64,000 nucleotides of DNA. It comes from Mojavia pulchra JT2-VF2. GTDB taxonomy: Bacteria; Cyanobacteriota; Cyanobacteriia; Cyanobacteriales; Nostocaceae. The notes beneath the pieces are model-generated. The model searched no databases, was not told the origin of the DNA, and worked only from the letters and a program-made list of their open reading frames with translations. Positions 36,661 through 45,388 of this stretch are shown in pieces (position 1 is the stretch's first letter; every line of letters starts with the position of its first letter). The stretch is from contig JAHHHN010000006.1 in assembly GCA_019359325.1 (NCBI GenBank), positions 62,001 through 126,000 of the forward strand, written 5' to 3'. Position numbers and translations under genes: made by a program.

Positions 36661-37677
36661 ATGGCGATTAATTTACAACAAGCTATAGATATCGGGAAAT
36701 ATCTAGTTACTCAGCGTTTTTTAGGACGTAAACGCTTTCCTTTGGTATTGATGTTGGAACCACTTTTTCGCTGTAACCTAGCTTGTAATGGTTGTGGTAA
36801 AATCCAGCATCCACCGGAAATTCTCAAGCAAAATCTTACCCCAGAACAGTGCTTTGCTGCTGTGGAAGAGTGCGGCGCACCAGTTGTTTCAATTCCTGGG
36901 GGAGAACCACTGCTACATCCCCAGATTGATCAGATTGTGCGAGGATTAGTTGAACGCAAGAAGTATGTTTATTTATGTACTAATGGTTTGTTGTTAGAAA
37001 AGAGCCTGGATAAGTTTCAACCTTCGCCTTACCTAACTTTCAGCGTGCATCTTGATGGAATGCGAGAGTTACACGACAAGTGTGTTGATCGCAAAGGCGT
37101 TTTTGATATTGCTGTTAAAGCTATTCGCGCCGCTAAAGCCAAAGGTTTTCGTGTTACCACTAACACCACCATCTTTGAGGGTACTGATCCCAAAGAAATG
37201 CAGGAGTTCTTTGACTTTCTAGAAACTCTGAAGACTGATGGCATGATGATTTCTCCTGGCTACAGTTACGAGTTAGCGCCAGATCAGGATCATTTTCTCC
37301 AGCGTGAACAAACACGGGCACTGTTCCGTGAAATTTTAGCTCCTCACAAAGCTGGTGAGAGAAATTGGAACTTTAATCACAACCCATTGTTTTTAGATTT
37401 TCTGACAGGGGAGAAGGACTACGAATGTACGCCTTGGGGTAGCCCAAGTTATAGCGTTTTCGGTTGGCAAAAACCCTGCTATTTACTGAGTGAAGGGTAT
37501 TACACCACATTTAAGGAACTGCTCGAAGACACTGATTGGAGCCAATACGGTCGTGCTAGTGGTAATCCTAAGTGTGCCGATTGCATGGTTCACTGTGGTT
37601 ACGAACCAACAGCCGCGATGGATGCAATGCAACCGCAAAATATAGCGCGTTCGCTTGGCACTGTGTTTGGCAGGTAA
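36661..37677 (+). CDS. hpnH: Adenosylhopane synthase, radical SAM protein HpnH
   Basis: A 338-residue radical SAM enzyme that joins a 5-prime-deoxyadenosyl radical to diploptene to make adenosylhopane, the first step of side-chain building. The cluster site is [10 protein letters not shown] (C38, C42, C45). [11 protein letters not shown] is the GGE-type SAM motif, and [15 protein letters not shown] near the C-terminus holds further cysteines conserved in HpnH. The length is normal. It lies downstream of hpnA, as in most hopanoid clusters. Confidence 0.96.
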   Translation: MAINLQQAIDIGKYLVTQRFLGRKRFPLVLMLEPLFRCNLACNGCGKIQHPPEILKQNLTPEQCFAAVEECGAPVVSIPGGEPLLHPQIDQIVRGLVERKKYVYLCTNGLLLEKSLDKFQPSPYLTFSVHLDGMRELHDKCVDRKGVFDIAVKAIRAAKAKGFRVTTNTTIFEGTDPKEMQEFFDFLETLKTDGMMISPGYSYELAPDQDHFLQREQTRALFREILAPHKAGERNWNFNHNPLFLDFLTGEKDYECTPWGSPSYSVFGWQKPCYLLSEGYYTTFKELLEDTDWSQYGRASGNPKCADCMVHCGYEPTAAMDAMQPQNIARSLGTVFGR

Positions 37678-37923
37678 TATTAATTCGGGCATTGCTGAAT
37701 CAAGGGAGGAAATTTTATGTATTGAAATCTCAAACTCCTTATTCTATCTGCGTCTCTGCGGCTCTGCGTGAGATAACAGCAACGCCCTAATTCGTAATTT
37801 GTAAATTTTTACGAGTAGAAACCCAATCCCCAATCCCTAATCCCCAATCCCTTTTACATTGGTATTAACTCGCTCGCCCTGCCTCAGGCCTGTTCAGTTC
37901 GCAACTATTACGAGGAAAAAGCC
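37678..37923. other. Gap between the two radical SAM genes
   Basis: 246 bases containing GCGTCTCTGCGGCTCTGCG and AATCCCCAATCCC-type repeats. No gene or clear terminator was seen. The GAGGAAAAAGCC before 37924 provides the next ribosome site. Confidence 0.4.
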
Positions 37924-39039
37924 ATGTCACAGAATAGCTCGGTTGTAGGAGTAAAACGGCGCTCATTGTGGGAACTTGCCTTAGAGGGAGTGCTGGATGG
38001 CGGCCCTTCTACTTGTCAATTTGCTATTACCAGCGTGTGCAATGCCCGTTGCGATTTTTGTAGCTTTGCCGTGGATCGGATGCCGATGAATGAGCGGCAT
38101 TCCGTCACACTGGAGCAAGCAAAACAGGCAGCGGAGATTCTCTATCGTAATGGAGTGTATTTCTTAATTTATGTGGGTGGTGAGCCAATGGCTCATCCCT
38201 ACTTGAATGAGATGATTGCTCATGCGTCCAGTATTGGTATGGCTCCCATGCTTGTAACTAATGGCTCTCTGCTGACTCCAAAGCGAATTGACGAGTTGGC
38301 TGATGCTGGGCTAACGAGCATAATTATTTCTGTTGATGCGACTGAAGTGGAAAAGCACGAACAAAACCGAGGTCTTAAGGGAGTGTGCGATCGCATCCGT
38401 GAAGCCAATGTTCATTGCCAACGTCGGCAAATCAGTACTACGGCTTCAGTCACTATGAGCCGATTGGTGGATGATTACCACAAGTTACCGCCATTCCTGG
38501 AATCGCTAGGGTTTGATAGTGTAACTTTCTCTTATCCACTAACTACTCTGGCATCTTCTTATCTTGGTTACGCAAAGTCAAACTTAGTCGATTACACTGC
38601 CGAGGAGTTGCAAGAGCGTTTCGAGATTGTCAAAGCGCTCAAAGGCAATTTTCAGGTTGTTAATCCTACCGCCTCAATTGAAGATATGCAGCGCCATTTA
38701 CGCGGTGAACCAGAGCAATTCGGTTGTCTTGGCGGCTGGAAGTTGTTTTACTTAGATTGGCATCTTAACCTCTACCGTTGCCACAACTGGGATAAACCCA
38801 TGTGTCATATCACTGAATTTGATGGTTCTCAGCGAGTTCGTGATGGCTGTACTGCGTGTATGATTGACTGCTACCGCGACTCAAGTGTAATGCAGCATAT
38901 CGGTGTCGCTGTCAGTGATGGGGTAAAAGCAGCAGCCAAAGGAGACTTAAAGCAAGCTTGGCAACATTGGTTTAACCGTAAGAACCTGGTTTCTCTCAAA
39001 GCGGTTTGGGAACAAGCAACTTGGTTGCGTCGCCTTTAA
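37924..39039 (+). CDS. Hopanoid-cluster radical SAM protein of unassigned reaction (HpnH-like)
   Basis: A 371-residue radical SAM protein. The cluster motif is SVCNARCDFC (C39, C43, C46) and the SAM motif YVGGEPMAHP. A C-terminal cysteine group, CLGGWK, YRCHNW, PMCHITE, then GCTACMIDC, suggests an extra Fe-S cluster or a SPASM/twitch-like domain. It resembles HpnH in size and in the C-x2-C-x3-C tail but is clearly different. It lies in the same direction after hpnH, so a hopanoid or other isoprenoid modification is likely. The methyl-transfer type HpnP is excluded because no B12-binding domain is present. Confidence 0.8.
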   Translation: MSQNSSVVGVKRRSLWELALEGVLDGGPSTCQFAITSVCNARCDFCSFAVDRMPMNERHSVTLEQAKQAAEILYRNGVYFLIYVGGEPMAHPYLNEMIAHASSIGMAPMLVTNGSLLTPKRIDELADAGLTSIIISVDATEVEKHEQNRGLKGVCDRIREANVHCQRRQISTTASVTMSRLVDDYHKLPPFLESLGFDSVTFSYPLTTLASSYLGYAKSNLVDYTAEELQERFEIVKALKGNFQVVNPTASIEDMQRHLRGEPEQFGCLGGWKLFYLDWHLNLYRCHNWDKPMCHITEFDGSQRVRDGCTACMIDCYRDSSVMQHIGVAVSDGVKAAAKGDLKQAWQHWFNRKNLVSLKAVWEQATWLRRL

Positions 39040-39185
39040 TATCGTGTAATATCGTGTTCGGTTAAAGACTTATCATTAAGACAGCAGGGGAGCAGGGAGA
39101 GAAAGGGTTTTTACGTTTTTGCACAGATGCGATAATTATAACTAATTACCTGAACTTGATATAAACTACAAAAAAAGTCTAAATT

Positions 39186-40397
39186 CTAAATTCCCTCCCA
39201 AGGAGTTGAAAGTGTCTTTGGAGAATTATTAGCGATCGCTACTAATTTACCTCCTTTAATCAATTTCAGGTGTTGTCCCCGCCACTCTATTGTTGTGCCC
39301 ATAAAGCCGCAGCACCAAATGACAAAGTGGATCAAGTCGCGTATAGGGATCATCCATAAAAACTTTTTGGCAGATGGATCATTGAGTATTCCAACTCCAA
39401 CTACCCAACCCATTACTAACCGTAATAGCAAAGTTATAACTAGCACATTCCAACTGAATATTGACCCTTCCGTAGTTAACAACAAAAGCAAGCTGTTAAC
39501 TGTACCGTAAGTAAACAGCAGTCCTAAATAACCCCAAGGGCGAGAAACGCAAATACAACGCGCCCAACGAATCTGTCGCGCGATAGTATCAGCTACGGTG
39601 CTGGTAGCTAATACATGGTCAACTACATAATCGGACAGTACAACCTTATAACCAGCCTCGGCTGGTAAATAGCCAAGTTGAAAGTCATCTGCAAGATAAT
39701 CAGCGATCGCCCCAAATCCACCAATTGCTTCTAGCGCCTGTTTGCGGATGACAATGGTTGAACCAAAGGCGAATTTTATACCTTCGAGTTGATTGCTGAC
39801 TAAAACATTGGCATGAAAATCACAAGCAGTGCCAATTGCCTCTAAGATAGTTACCCATCCTTGAGCTAAAGAACGATACAAACAAGTCACAACACCAACC
39901 TGCTCATCTTGGAAAGGCTGGATAACTCGTTGCAAATAATCTGTGCCAACTCGAATGTCACTATCGGCGATGAGGAGAATTTCATGTTTGGCAGCAGTGA
40001 CAGCATTTGCGAGATTACTGACTTTCAGGTTTGCCCCAATGATGCGATCGCTCACTACCAAATTAATATCTACATCTGGGAACTGCTGAATAATTTTTTC
40101 GACAACTTTTATACCTGGATCATTGCGATCGCGCACAGCAAATATAATTTGATATTCTGGATAATTCTGTTGGCAAAACGAGGCGAGGTTTTTGTCAGCC
40201 TCCCAATCAACTCCACAAATTGGCTTGAGGATGGTAACAGGTGGATGAAACTCCCGATTGATAGCATGGGGGTGACTACAAAAAGCGATCGCTGCATATA
40301 TGCCGTAGCAGTAGAAAAAGATGGCTGATAAACAAAGAATTATTAAAAATAACTTAATGAGTGCGAGATCAAGACTGAAGAAAGAAGTAAACCCCAC
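39186..40397 (-). CDS. hpnI: Hopanoid glycosyltransferase HpnI
   Basis: A 403-residue ceramide-glucosyltransferase-type family 21 enzyme. It has an N-terminal helix, VTILKPICGVDWE, DSDIRVG as metal site, DDFQLGY and RQIRWARC (the QxxRW element), and C-terminal membrane segments. HpnI adds N-acetylglucosamine to bacteriohopanetetrol, the first step to the cyclitol ether. The start is GTG at 40397 with GGAG about eleven bases upstream. It is convergent with the radical SAM gene and divergent from the ABC exporter. Confidence 0.92.
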   Translation of the reverse strand: MGFTSFFSLDLALIKLFLIILCLSAIFFYCYGIYAAIAFCSHPHAINREFHPPVTILKPICGVDWEADKNLASFCQQNYPEYQIIFAVRDRNDPGIKVVEKIIQQFPDVDINLVVSDRIIGANLKVSNLANAVTAAKHEILLIADSDIRVGTDYLQRVIQPFQDEQVGVVTCLYRSLAQGWVTILEAIGTACDFHANVLVSNQLEGIKFAFGSTIVIRKQALEAIGGFGAIADYLADDFQLGYLPAEAGYKVVLSDYVVDHVLATSTVADTIARQIRWARCICVSRPWGYLGLLFTYGTVNSLLLLLTTEGSIFSWNVLVITLLLRLVMGWVVGVGILNDPSAKKFLWMIPIRDLIHFVIWCCGFMGTTIEWRGQHLKLIKGGKLVAIANNSPKTLSTPWEGI

Positions 40398-40642
40398 TTG
40401 AATATTATCTCCACGGTTTCATATGCTACATTTTTAACTCTAGTACACTGAGTTTGCCATCCTCTGTTTGTTTAGTCTTAAAGGTATATAAAAGCAGAGA
40501 TTAAAAATAGGATTTACCACACTCGGATGAGGAAACAAAAACAGATTTTGGTATAAAAGAATGATAAATTTTGCTTATATAATTTTATGAGTCAATTTTA
40601 CTCCTGGAAGAAGGCATTCTATAAACTGGCAGCTATACCATC
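40398..40642. other. Divergent control region between hpnI and the ABC exporter
   Basis: 245 AT-rich bases with no gene. Candidate -10-like TATATAAT near 40576 and TATAAAAG stretches are present, but the boxes cannot be assigned with confidence. Confidence 0.35.
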
Positions 40643-42289
40643 ATGAATCTGATTTATTTTCTTTTACGTTCTTCATGGGGGATGGTGGTGATCGCGATCG
40701 TAACCGGATTCCTGAGTGGTGGTAGTAGTGCTGGATTGATTGCTTTAATTAGTTCTGCTGCCAATCCTGGTACAACCTCACCCCTGACAACTATAGCTTG
40801 GGGTTTTGTGGGCTTGGTAATAGTTGCACTGATTACCAGTATCATTTCTCAGGTAATGCTGGTTCGCCTCTCTCAAAATGCAATCTTGCAATTACGGATG
40901 CACTTGAGCCGTCAGATATTGGCTTCTGAGTTAAGCCATTTAGAACAGCTAGGAAATCCGCGAATATTGGCAACCCTCACAGAGGATGTGCAAGCTGTTG
41001 CTAACGCTGTCTATATAATTCCTTTCCTCTGCATTGATCTATCGATGGTGTTGGGTTGCCTAGTTTACATAACTTGGCTTTCTTGGTTAGTATTTTTGTT
41101 GGTTTTAACTCTGATGGTAGTAGCGCTTGGTAGTTGCCAGTGGCTATTGCAAGGAGGAGGGCGATCGCTTGCTCTTGCTCGTGAGGATCAAGATGTACTG
41201 TTTCAGCATTTTCGCACGATTACCGAAGGCGTTAAGGAACTTAAACTCAACTATCAGCGCCGTCAAGTCTTCTTAGAAAAACAACTAGAATCAACAGCTA
41301 TTAATTACCGTCAGCATAACGTTAAAGGTCTGACTCTTTTCGCATTCACTACTAGTTGGGGCAGATTCATATTTTTTTTCGCGGTTGGTTTTTTGTTGTT
41401 CGCACTGCCGCATTTGATTACCGTCAGCCGTCAAACTCTTTCTAGCTACGTCTTGACTTTTACTTATTTGATGTTGCCGATGGACAACCTTGTTAATAAC
41501 TTACCTCAGATTATTAAAGCTAATGTCGCCTTACAAAAGATAGAATCACTAGGTTTATATCTAGCTAGTCGAGTAGAAACATCGACAGTACCACCTGCTA
41601 TTAAATCATCTTGGCAAAGATTAGAATTCAAAGGTGTGACCCACACTTATTACACAGAACAACAAGATAGTAGCTTTATTCTTGGCCCCATAGACTTAAC
41701 ACTATATGCTAAAGAACTATTGTTCATTGTTGGCGGAAATGGTAGCGGTAAATCCACTTTAGCTAAATTAATTACTGGACTTTACATACCTGACAATGGA
41801 GAAATTTTGTTAGATGGAGAGACAATTAATGAGAATAACCGAGAATGGTATCGTCAACATTTTTCGGTAGTTTTCTCGGACTTTTATTTATTTGAAGAAC
41901 TTTTAGGATTAGAAAATTCTGACTTGGATACTCAAGTTCAAAAATACCTCAAGCAACTCCAACTAGATCATAAAGTCAAAGTTGAAAATGGGCGACTTTC
42001 TACAACTGCTCTTTCTCAAGGGCAGCGTAAAAGACTGGCTTTGCTTACAGCTTACTTAGAAGACCGACCAATTTATTTATTTGATGAATGGGCAGCTGAC
42101 CAAGACCCAATATTTAAGGAAGTATTTTATACTCAACTGCTGCCAGAACTGCGAGATAGAGGTAAAACAGTGGTGGTTATCAGCCACGACGATCACTATT
42201 TTTATTTAGCAGACCGGATAGTAAAACTAAATTACGGCAGAATTGAATATAGCAAGCAGTATCAAGGAATTGAAGATGGCAGAGGCTAA
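40643..42289 (+). CDS. Cyclic-peptide-export-type ABC transporter
   Basis: A 548-residue fused exporter. Six membrane segments fill about 1-300. The ATPase domain has Walker A GGNGSGKSTLAKL, signature LSQGQRKRLAL and Walker B IYLFDEWAADQDP. The DEWAADQDP form and short length mark the SyrD/PvdE cyclic-peptide exporter family. No peptide synthetase is nearby, while hopanoid genes lie on both sides, so a lipid or precursor substrate is possible. It overlaps the DUF2237 gene by 14 bases. Confidence 0.88.
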   Translation: MNLIYFLLRSSWGMVVIAIVTGFLSGGSSAGLIALISSAANPGTTSPLTTIAWGFVGLVIVALITSIISQVMLVRLSQNAILQLRMHLSRQILASELSHLEQLGNPRILATLTEDVQAVANAVYIIPFLCIDLSMVLGCLVYITWLSWLVFLLVLTLMVVALGSCQWLLQGGGRSLALAREDQDVLFQHFRTITEGVKELKLNYQRRQVFLEKQLESTAINYRQHNVKGLTLFAFTTSWGRFIFFFAVGFLLFALPHLITVSRQTLSSYVLTFTYLMLPMDNLVNNLPQIIKANVALQKIESLGLYLASRVETSTVPPAIKSSWQRLEFKGVTHTYYTEQQDSSFILGPIDLTLYAKELLFIVGGNGSGKSTLAKLITGLYIPDNGEILLDGETINENNREWYRQHFSVVFSDFYLFEELLGLENSDLDTQVQKYLKQLQLDHKVKVENGRLSTTALSQGQRKRLALLTAYLEDRPIYLFDEWAADQDPIFKEVFYTQLLPELRDRGKTVVVISHDDHYFYLADRIVKLNYGRIEYSKQYQGIEDGRG

Positions 42290-42647
42290 AAACGTACTAG
42301 GCACAAACCTGGAGGTTTGCTGCACTTCTCCGATGACTGGGTATTACCGTGATGGGTTATGTAATACAGGTGGTCAGGATTTTGGAATGCACGTTGTTTG
42401 CGCTCAAGTCACAGCAGAATTTTTAGAGTTTACTAAATCTCAAGGAAACGACCTCAGCACCCCTGTTCCGGCATTTAACTTTCCTGGTTTGCAGCCAGGC
42501 GATCGCTGGTGTTTATGTGCTGCACGCTGGCAAGAAGCGCTTGAGGCTGGCGTTGCTCCACCCGTTGTGCTTGCAGCCACCCATGCCAGAGCTTTAGAAG
42601 CCTGTAATTTAGAAGATTTGCAAAAACACGCTTTCACTCACTCTTGA
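42276..42647 (+). CDS. DUF2237 family protein
   Basis: A 123-residue small protein starting MAEAKNVLGTNLEVCC. Signature stretches are PMTGYYRDGLCNTGGQDFG, then PGLQPGDRWCLCAARW and APPVVLAATHARALE. These define the widespread DUF2237 family, whose function is unknown. ATG at 42276 is chosen over an earlier frame start because AAGGA lies eight bases upstream. The 14-base overlap with the exporter indicates coupled translation. Confidence 0.92.
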   Translation: MAEAKNVLGTNLEVCCTSPMTGYYRDGLCNTGGQDFGMHVVCAQVTAEFLEFTKSQGNDLSTPVPAFNFPGLQPGDRWCLCAARWQEALEAGVAPPVVLAATHARALEACNLEDLQKHAFTHS

Positions 42648-42669
42648 TCAGTACTTAGTACACCATTTC

Positions 42670-42853
42670 ATTAATTCGTAGCGAATTGATAAAAATACTC
42701 TGTCTTGAAAAGTTGAGCCACTTGCTTGCGGGGGTTCCCCCCGTTGTGCAAAGTGGCGTTCCTACGCCGGGAAACCCGGCTTCGAGGAACTTTTCGCTGC
42801 GTTACTTTGCGCTTACCTTGCGTCCCTCTGCGTTTAAAAAGCTACGAATTAAT
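42670..42853. mobile_element. MITE-like element with 13-bp perfect terminal inverted repeats
   Basis: ATTAATTCGTAGC at 42670-42682 is matched exactly by its reverse complement GCTACGAATTAAT at 42841-42853, giving a 184-base element with no gene inside. The interior has palindromic GGGGGTTCCCCCC and CCGGGAAACCCGG hairpins and CGCAAAG-type sequence. A related end (GCTACGAATTAA) lies at 31908-31919. It sits between convergent genes. No transposase was seen in the window. Confidence 0.65.
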
Positions 42854-42867
42854 TTATTTTTGTCCAA

Positions 42868-43728
42868 CTACTGATTGTAATTAGTTAGCTCAAACCCACT
42901 TTGAACAATAGCATTTCGTACTTTGTCGCTCAAAAGCGCAGAGAGTTCTGCTGCACCTGAACCTGAGGGGCCATTCAGTGGCTCCTCTGGGTTAATTACT
43001 GCGGGATGAGAATAAATTTCTACTAAGTCTGCTTGAATCTGAGGTATTAAACCAAGCAAGTATTCCTCGGTCATACTGCTAGTTTGCAGCAACCCGTAGA
43101 CTCGTTCAGCAAAGTTAATACCATGAGCTTTCAGTAATCCCTCACCATAGCGGCGCAGTCTACCAAATACTCCTGCCCAGACTAGCTTAGTCAGTAACCC
43201 ACGGCGGTCAAGCTTGAGGGTCATCTTCAGTTCTTCAGATGGCAGACGGATCACCCGGATGTTAAATTCCTGTGCCAATTCAACCAGAATACGCAATACT
43301 ACGGGATGGGTATGCAGATGTAAATGTCCGTCTACATGGGAAAGGGGCAACCGAGAATCACGAAACTTTTCTAGCTGGGCGCGGATTTCTCGTTGTAATT
43401 CTTCACGGGCGGCAGGATGGAATTGATAGCGTAAACCAGCTTGGAGGGGGCTGTCTGGAAAGTTACTTTGTGAGTCAACTAAATGGGGAATTTGGGAAGG
43501 TGACAAAACAGACCGACCGCACACCAGCACTAGATGTAGACCGACTGCTAAGTTAGGGTGTTTACGCGCTTCTGCGATCGCCTCTTCAGCAGCCTCTCCC
43601 GTTACCATCAGGCTGGTACTAGTTAGTACACCTTGTTTAAAAGCTTTGATAATTGCTTGATTGACACCACGAGAAAAGCCGAAGTCATCACCATTGATAA
43701 TGACAAAACGACGATTTTGTTTGGGCAT
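42868..43728 (-). CDS. hpnK: Hopanoid-associated deacetylase HpnK (ChbG/YdjC family)
   Basis: A 286-residue YdjC/ChbG-family carbohydrate deacetylase. Metal-site motifs are INGDDFGFS at the start, VGLHLVLV near 72 and SHVDGHLHLHTHP near 128, with YSHPA near 242. HpnK removes the acetyl group from N-acetylglucosaminyl-BHT before HpnJ acts. Directly followed, on the same strand, by a location upstream of hpnJ; the two are 82 bases apart with an STRR repeat between. Confidence 0.93.
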   Translation of the reverse strand: MPKQNRRFVIINGDDFGFSRGVNQAIIKAFKQGVLTSTSLMVTGEAAEEAIAEARKHPNLAVGLHLVLVCGRSVLSPSQIPHLVDSQSNFPDSPLQAGLRYQFHPAAREELQREIRAQLEKFRDSRLPLSHVDGHLHLHTHPVVLRILVELAQEFNIRVIRLPSEELKMTLKLDRRGLLTKLVWAGVFGRLRRYGEGLLKAHGINFAERVYGLLQTSSMTEEYLLGLIPQIQADLVEIYSHPAVINPEEPLNGPSGSGAAELSALLSDKVRNAIVQSGFELTNYNQ

Positions 43729-43737
43729 AGGAAGCTA

Positions 43738-43770
43738 GGGACTAGGGACTAGGGACTGGGGATTAGGGAA
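43738..43770. repeat. GGGACTA tandem repeat between hpnK and hpnJ
   Basis: GGGACTA units repeat three to four times and merge into GGGGATTAGGGAATT. This is an STRR block inside the putative hpnJ-hpnK transcript. Confidence 0.8.
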
Positions 43771-43810
43771 TTAAGAAGCTTTGATTCTTCCCAGTTCCCA
43801 GTCACCAATT

Positions 43811-45259
43811 CTAAATAGATTGTGCGTGTGCAGCAGCCTGCTGAGTGCGGCGTTCTTTCAGGTAAGAGAAGAACTCCCCACCCTCGCGTAGACGACGTAC
43901 CATCATCTGGCGGTCTGTGAGCATTTCCCGCACAATTGGCAGAATCGCCTTGGGACGGAAGTAGAATTTACGATACATGCGCTCTACTGCGTCTTCAATT
44001 TCCTCACTAGAAAGAGTTGGATATTGTAGTGTGGAAGTTTGAATTCCAGAGTTAGCTACTAAAGATTGGTTGGTAAACCAACCGTTGGCTTTGGCTTGTT
44101 CGTAAAGTTCTGTACCAGGGTAAGGCGCGGCAATTGAAACTTGAATTGTATGGGGACTGAGTTCGCAGGCAAAGCGAATTGTCTCTTCTACAGTTTCTCT
44201 CGTTTCAACTGGTAGACCTATAATGAAAGTTCCGTGAACGGTGATGCCGAGTTTGTGGCAGTTTTTCATAAATTCCCGCGCCACTTCTAGCTTGATGCCT
44301 TTCTTGATGCGGTTGAGAATTTCTTGGTTACCAGATTCAAAACCTACAAGCAGTAATCGCAGACCATTATCGCGCAGGGTTTTTAGGGTGTCGTAGTCTA
44401 AGTTGGCACGGGCGTTACAACTCCAAGTGAGTTTGAGCCGTTTCATGTGTTCGCTAATGGCGATCGCCCGATGTTTATCTATCGTAAACGTATCGTCATC
44501 AAACATATATTCCCGTACCTTATCACCAAATATGGCTTTGGCTTCTTCCATCTCCCGCCCTACAACTTCTGGACTTTTATGACGGTAGAGGTGACCTCCA
44601 ATCGTCTGCGGCCAGAGGCAGAAGGTGCATTTTGCCGGACAACCGCGACCAGTGTAAAAGGAAATATAAGGATGTAGCAGGTAACCGATGAAATATTTAG
44701 TTATGTCTAAGTCACGGGCATAAGTGGGGAGGACGCTGGGCATAGCATCCCAGTCATGAATTAAGGGGCGCTCCTCATTATGGCGCACGTTACCAGTGCG
44801 ATCGCGGTAGCTCAGACCCTTGATATCTTCCCAAGGTTTACCTTCCGCTAGCTCTTTGCAGGTATAGTCGAATTCATTACGACACACAAAGTCGATAACT
44901 GAATTATCCCGCAGCGTCTCGTCTGGTAATACTGCCACATGCGCCCCGACAAAGCCAATCTCCACATCTGGATTCTGAGCTTTTATGGCTTCTGCACACT
45001 TGACATCATTAGCCAGTGAGGGGGTGCTGGTGTGCATGATCACCAGTTCGTAATCTTTAGTGATTTTCAGCACATCTTCCACAGTTTGGCCATGAGGCGG
45101 CGCATCTACAAGCTTGCTACCTGGGACAAGCGCGGCAGGTTGCGCCAGCCATGTCGGATACCAAAAGGAAGTAATTTCGCGCTTGGCTTGGTATCGTGAA
45201 CCCGCGCCACCGTCAAATCCATCAAAGGAAGGAGGACTGAGGAACAAAGTTTTCTTCAT
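43811..45259 (-). CDS. hpnJ: Hopanoid radical SAM protein HpnJ (cyclitol ether formation)
   Basis: A 482-residue radical SAM enzyme with an N-terminal cobalamin-binding-like Rossmann region (about 1-150) lacking an obvious DxHxxG. The cluster motif is RGCPAKCTFC (C207, C211, C214). The opening FLSPPSFDGFDGGAGS, the segment SFWYPTWLAQPAALVPG and FDDDTFTID are characteristic of HpnJ. It converts the glucosamine-type head group to the cyclitol in BHT cyclitol ether. GGAGAG lies six bases before the ATG at 45259. hpnI, hpnJ and hpnK are all present, so the complete conversion is predicted. Confidence 0.95.
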   Translation of the reverse strand: MKKTLFLSPPSFDGFDGGAGSRYQAKREITSFWYPTWLAQPAALVPGSKLVDAPPHGQTVEDVLKITKDYELVIMHTSTPSLANDVKCAEAIKAQNPDVEIGFVGAHVAVLPDETLRDNSVIDFVCRNEFDYTCKELAEGKPWEDIKGLSYRDRTGNVRHNEERPLIHDWDAMPSVLPTYARDLDITKYFIGYLLHPYISFYTGRGCPAKCTFCLWPQTIGGHLYRHKSPEVVGREMEEAKAIFGDKVREYMFDDDTFTIDKHRAIAISEHMKRLKLTWSCNARANLDYDTLKTLRDNGLRLLLVGFESGNQEILNRIKKGIKLEVAREFMKNCHKLGITVHGTFIIGLPVETRETVEETIRFACELSPHTIQVSIAAPYPGTELYEQAKANGWFTNQSLVANSGIQTSTLQYPTLSSEEIEDAVERMYRKFYFRPKAILPIVREMLTDRQMMVRRLREGGEFFSYLKERRTQQAAAHAQSI

Positions 45260-45291
45260 TGATATCTCTCCTTAGTCAAAGGTCAAAAGTA

Positions 45292-45322
45292 ATTGGGCAT
45301 TGGGCATTGGGCATTGGGCATG
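45292..45322. repeat. GGGCATT tandem repeat
   Basis: Four GGGCATT units lie between hpnJ and the squalene/phytoene synthase-family gene, followed by pyrimidine-rich GCCTTCTGCC-type sequence. Confidence 0.85.
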
Positions 45323-45388
45323 ATTGTTATTCTCCCTTGTCTGACTTTTGACTTCTGCCGTCGTCCCTCTGCCTTCTGCCTTTTTAAA

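Noticed and set aside
43811-45259. Assignment as HpnP (C-2 hopanoid methylase)
   Set aside because: The N-terminal opening and the SFWYPTWLAQP segment match HpnJ, and hpnI/hpnK partners are adjacent.
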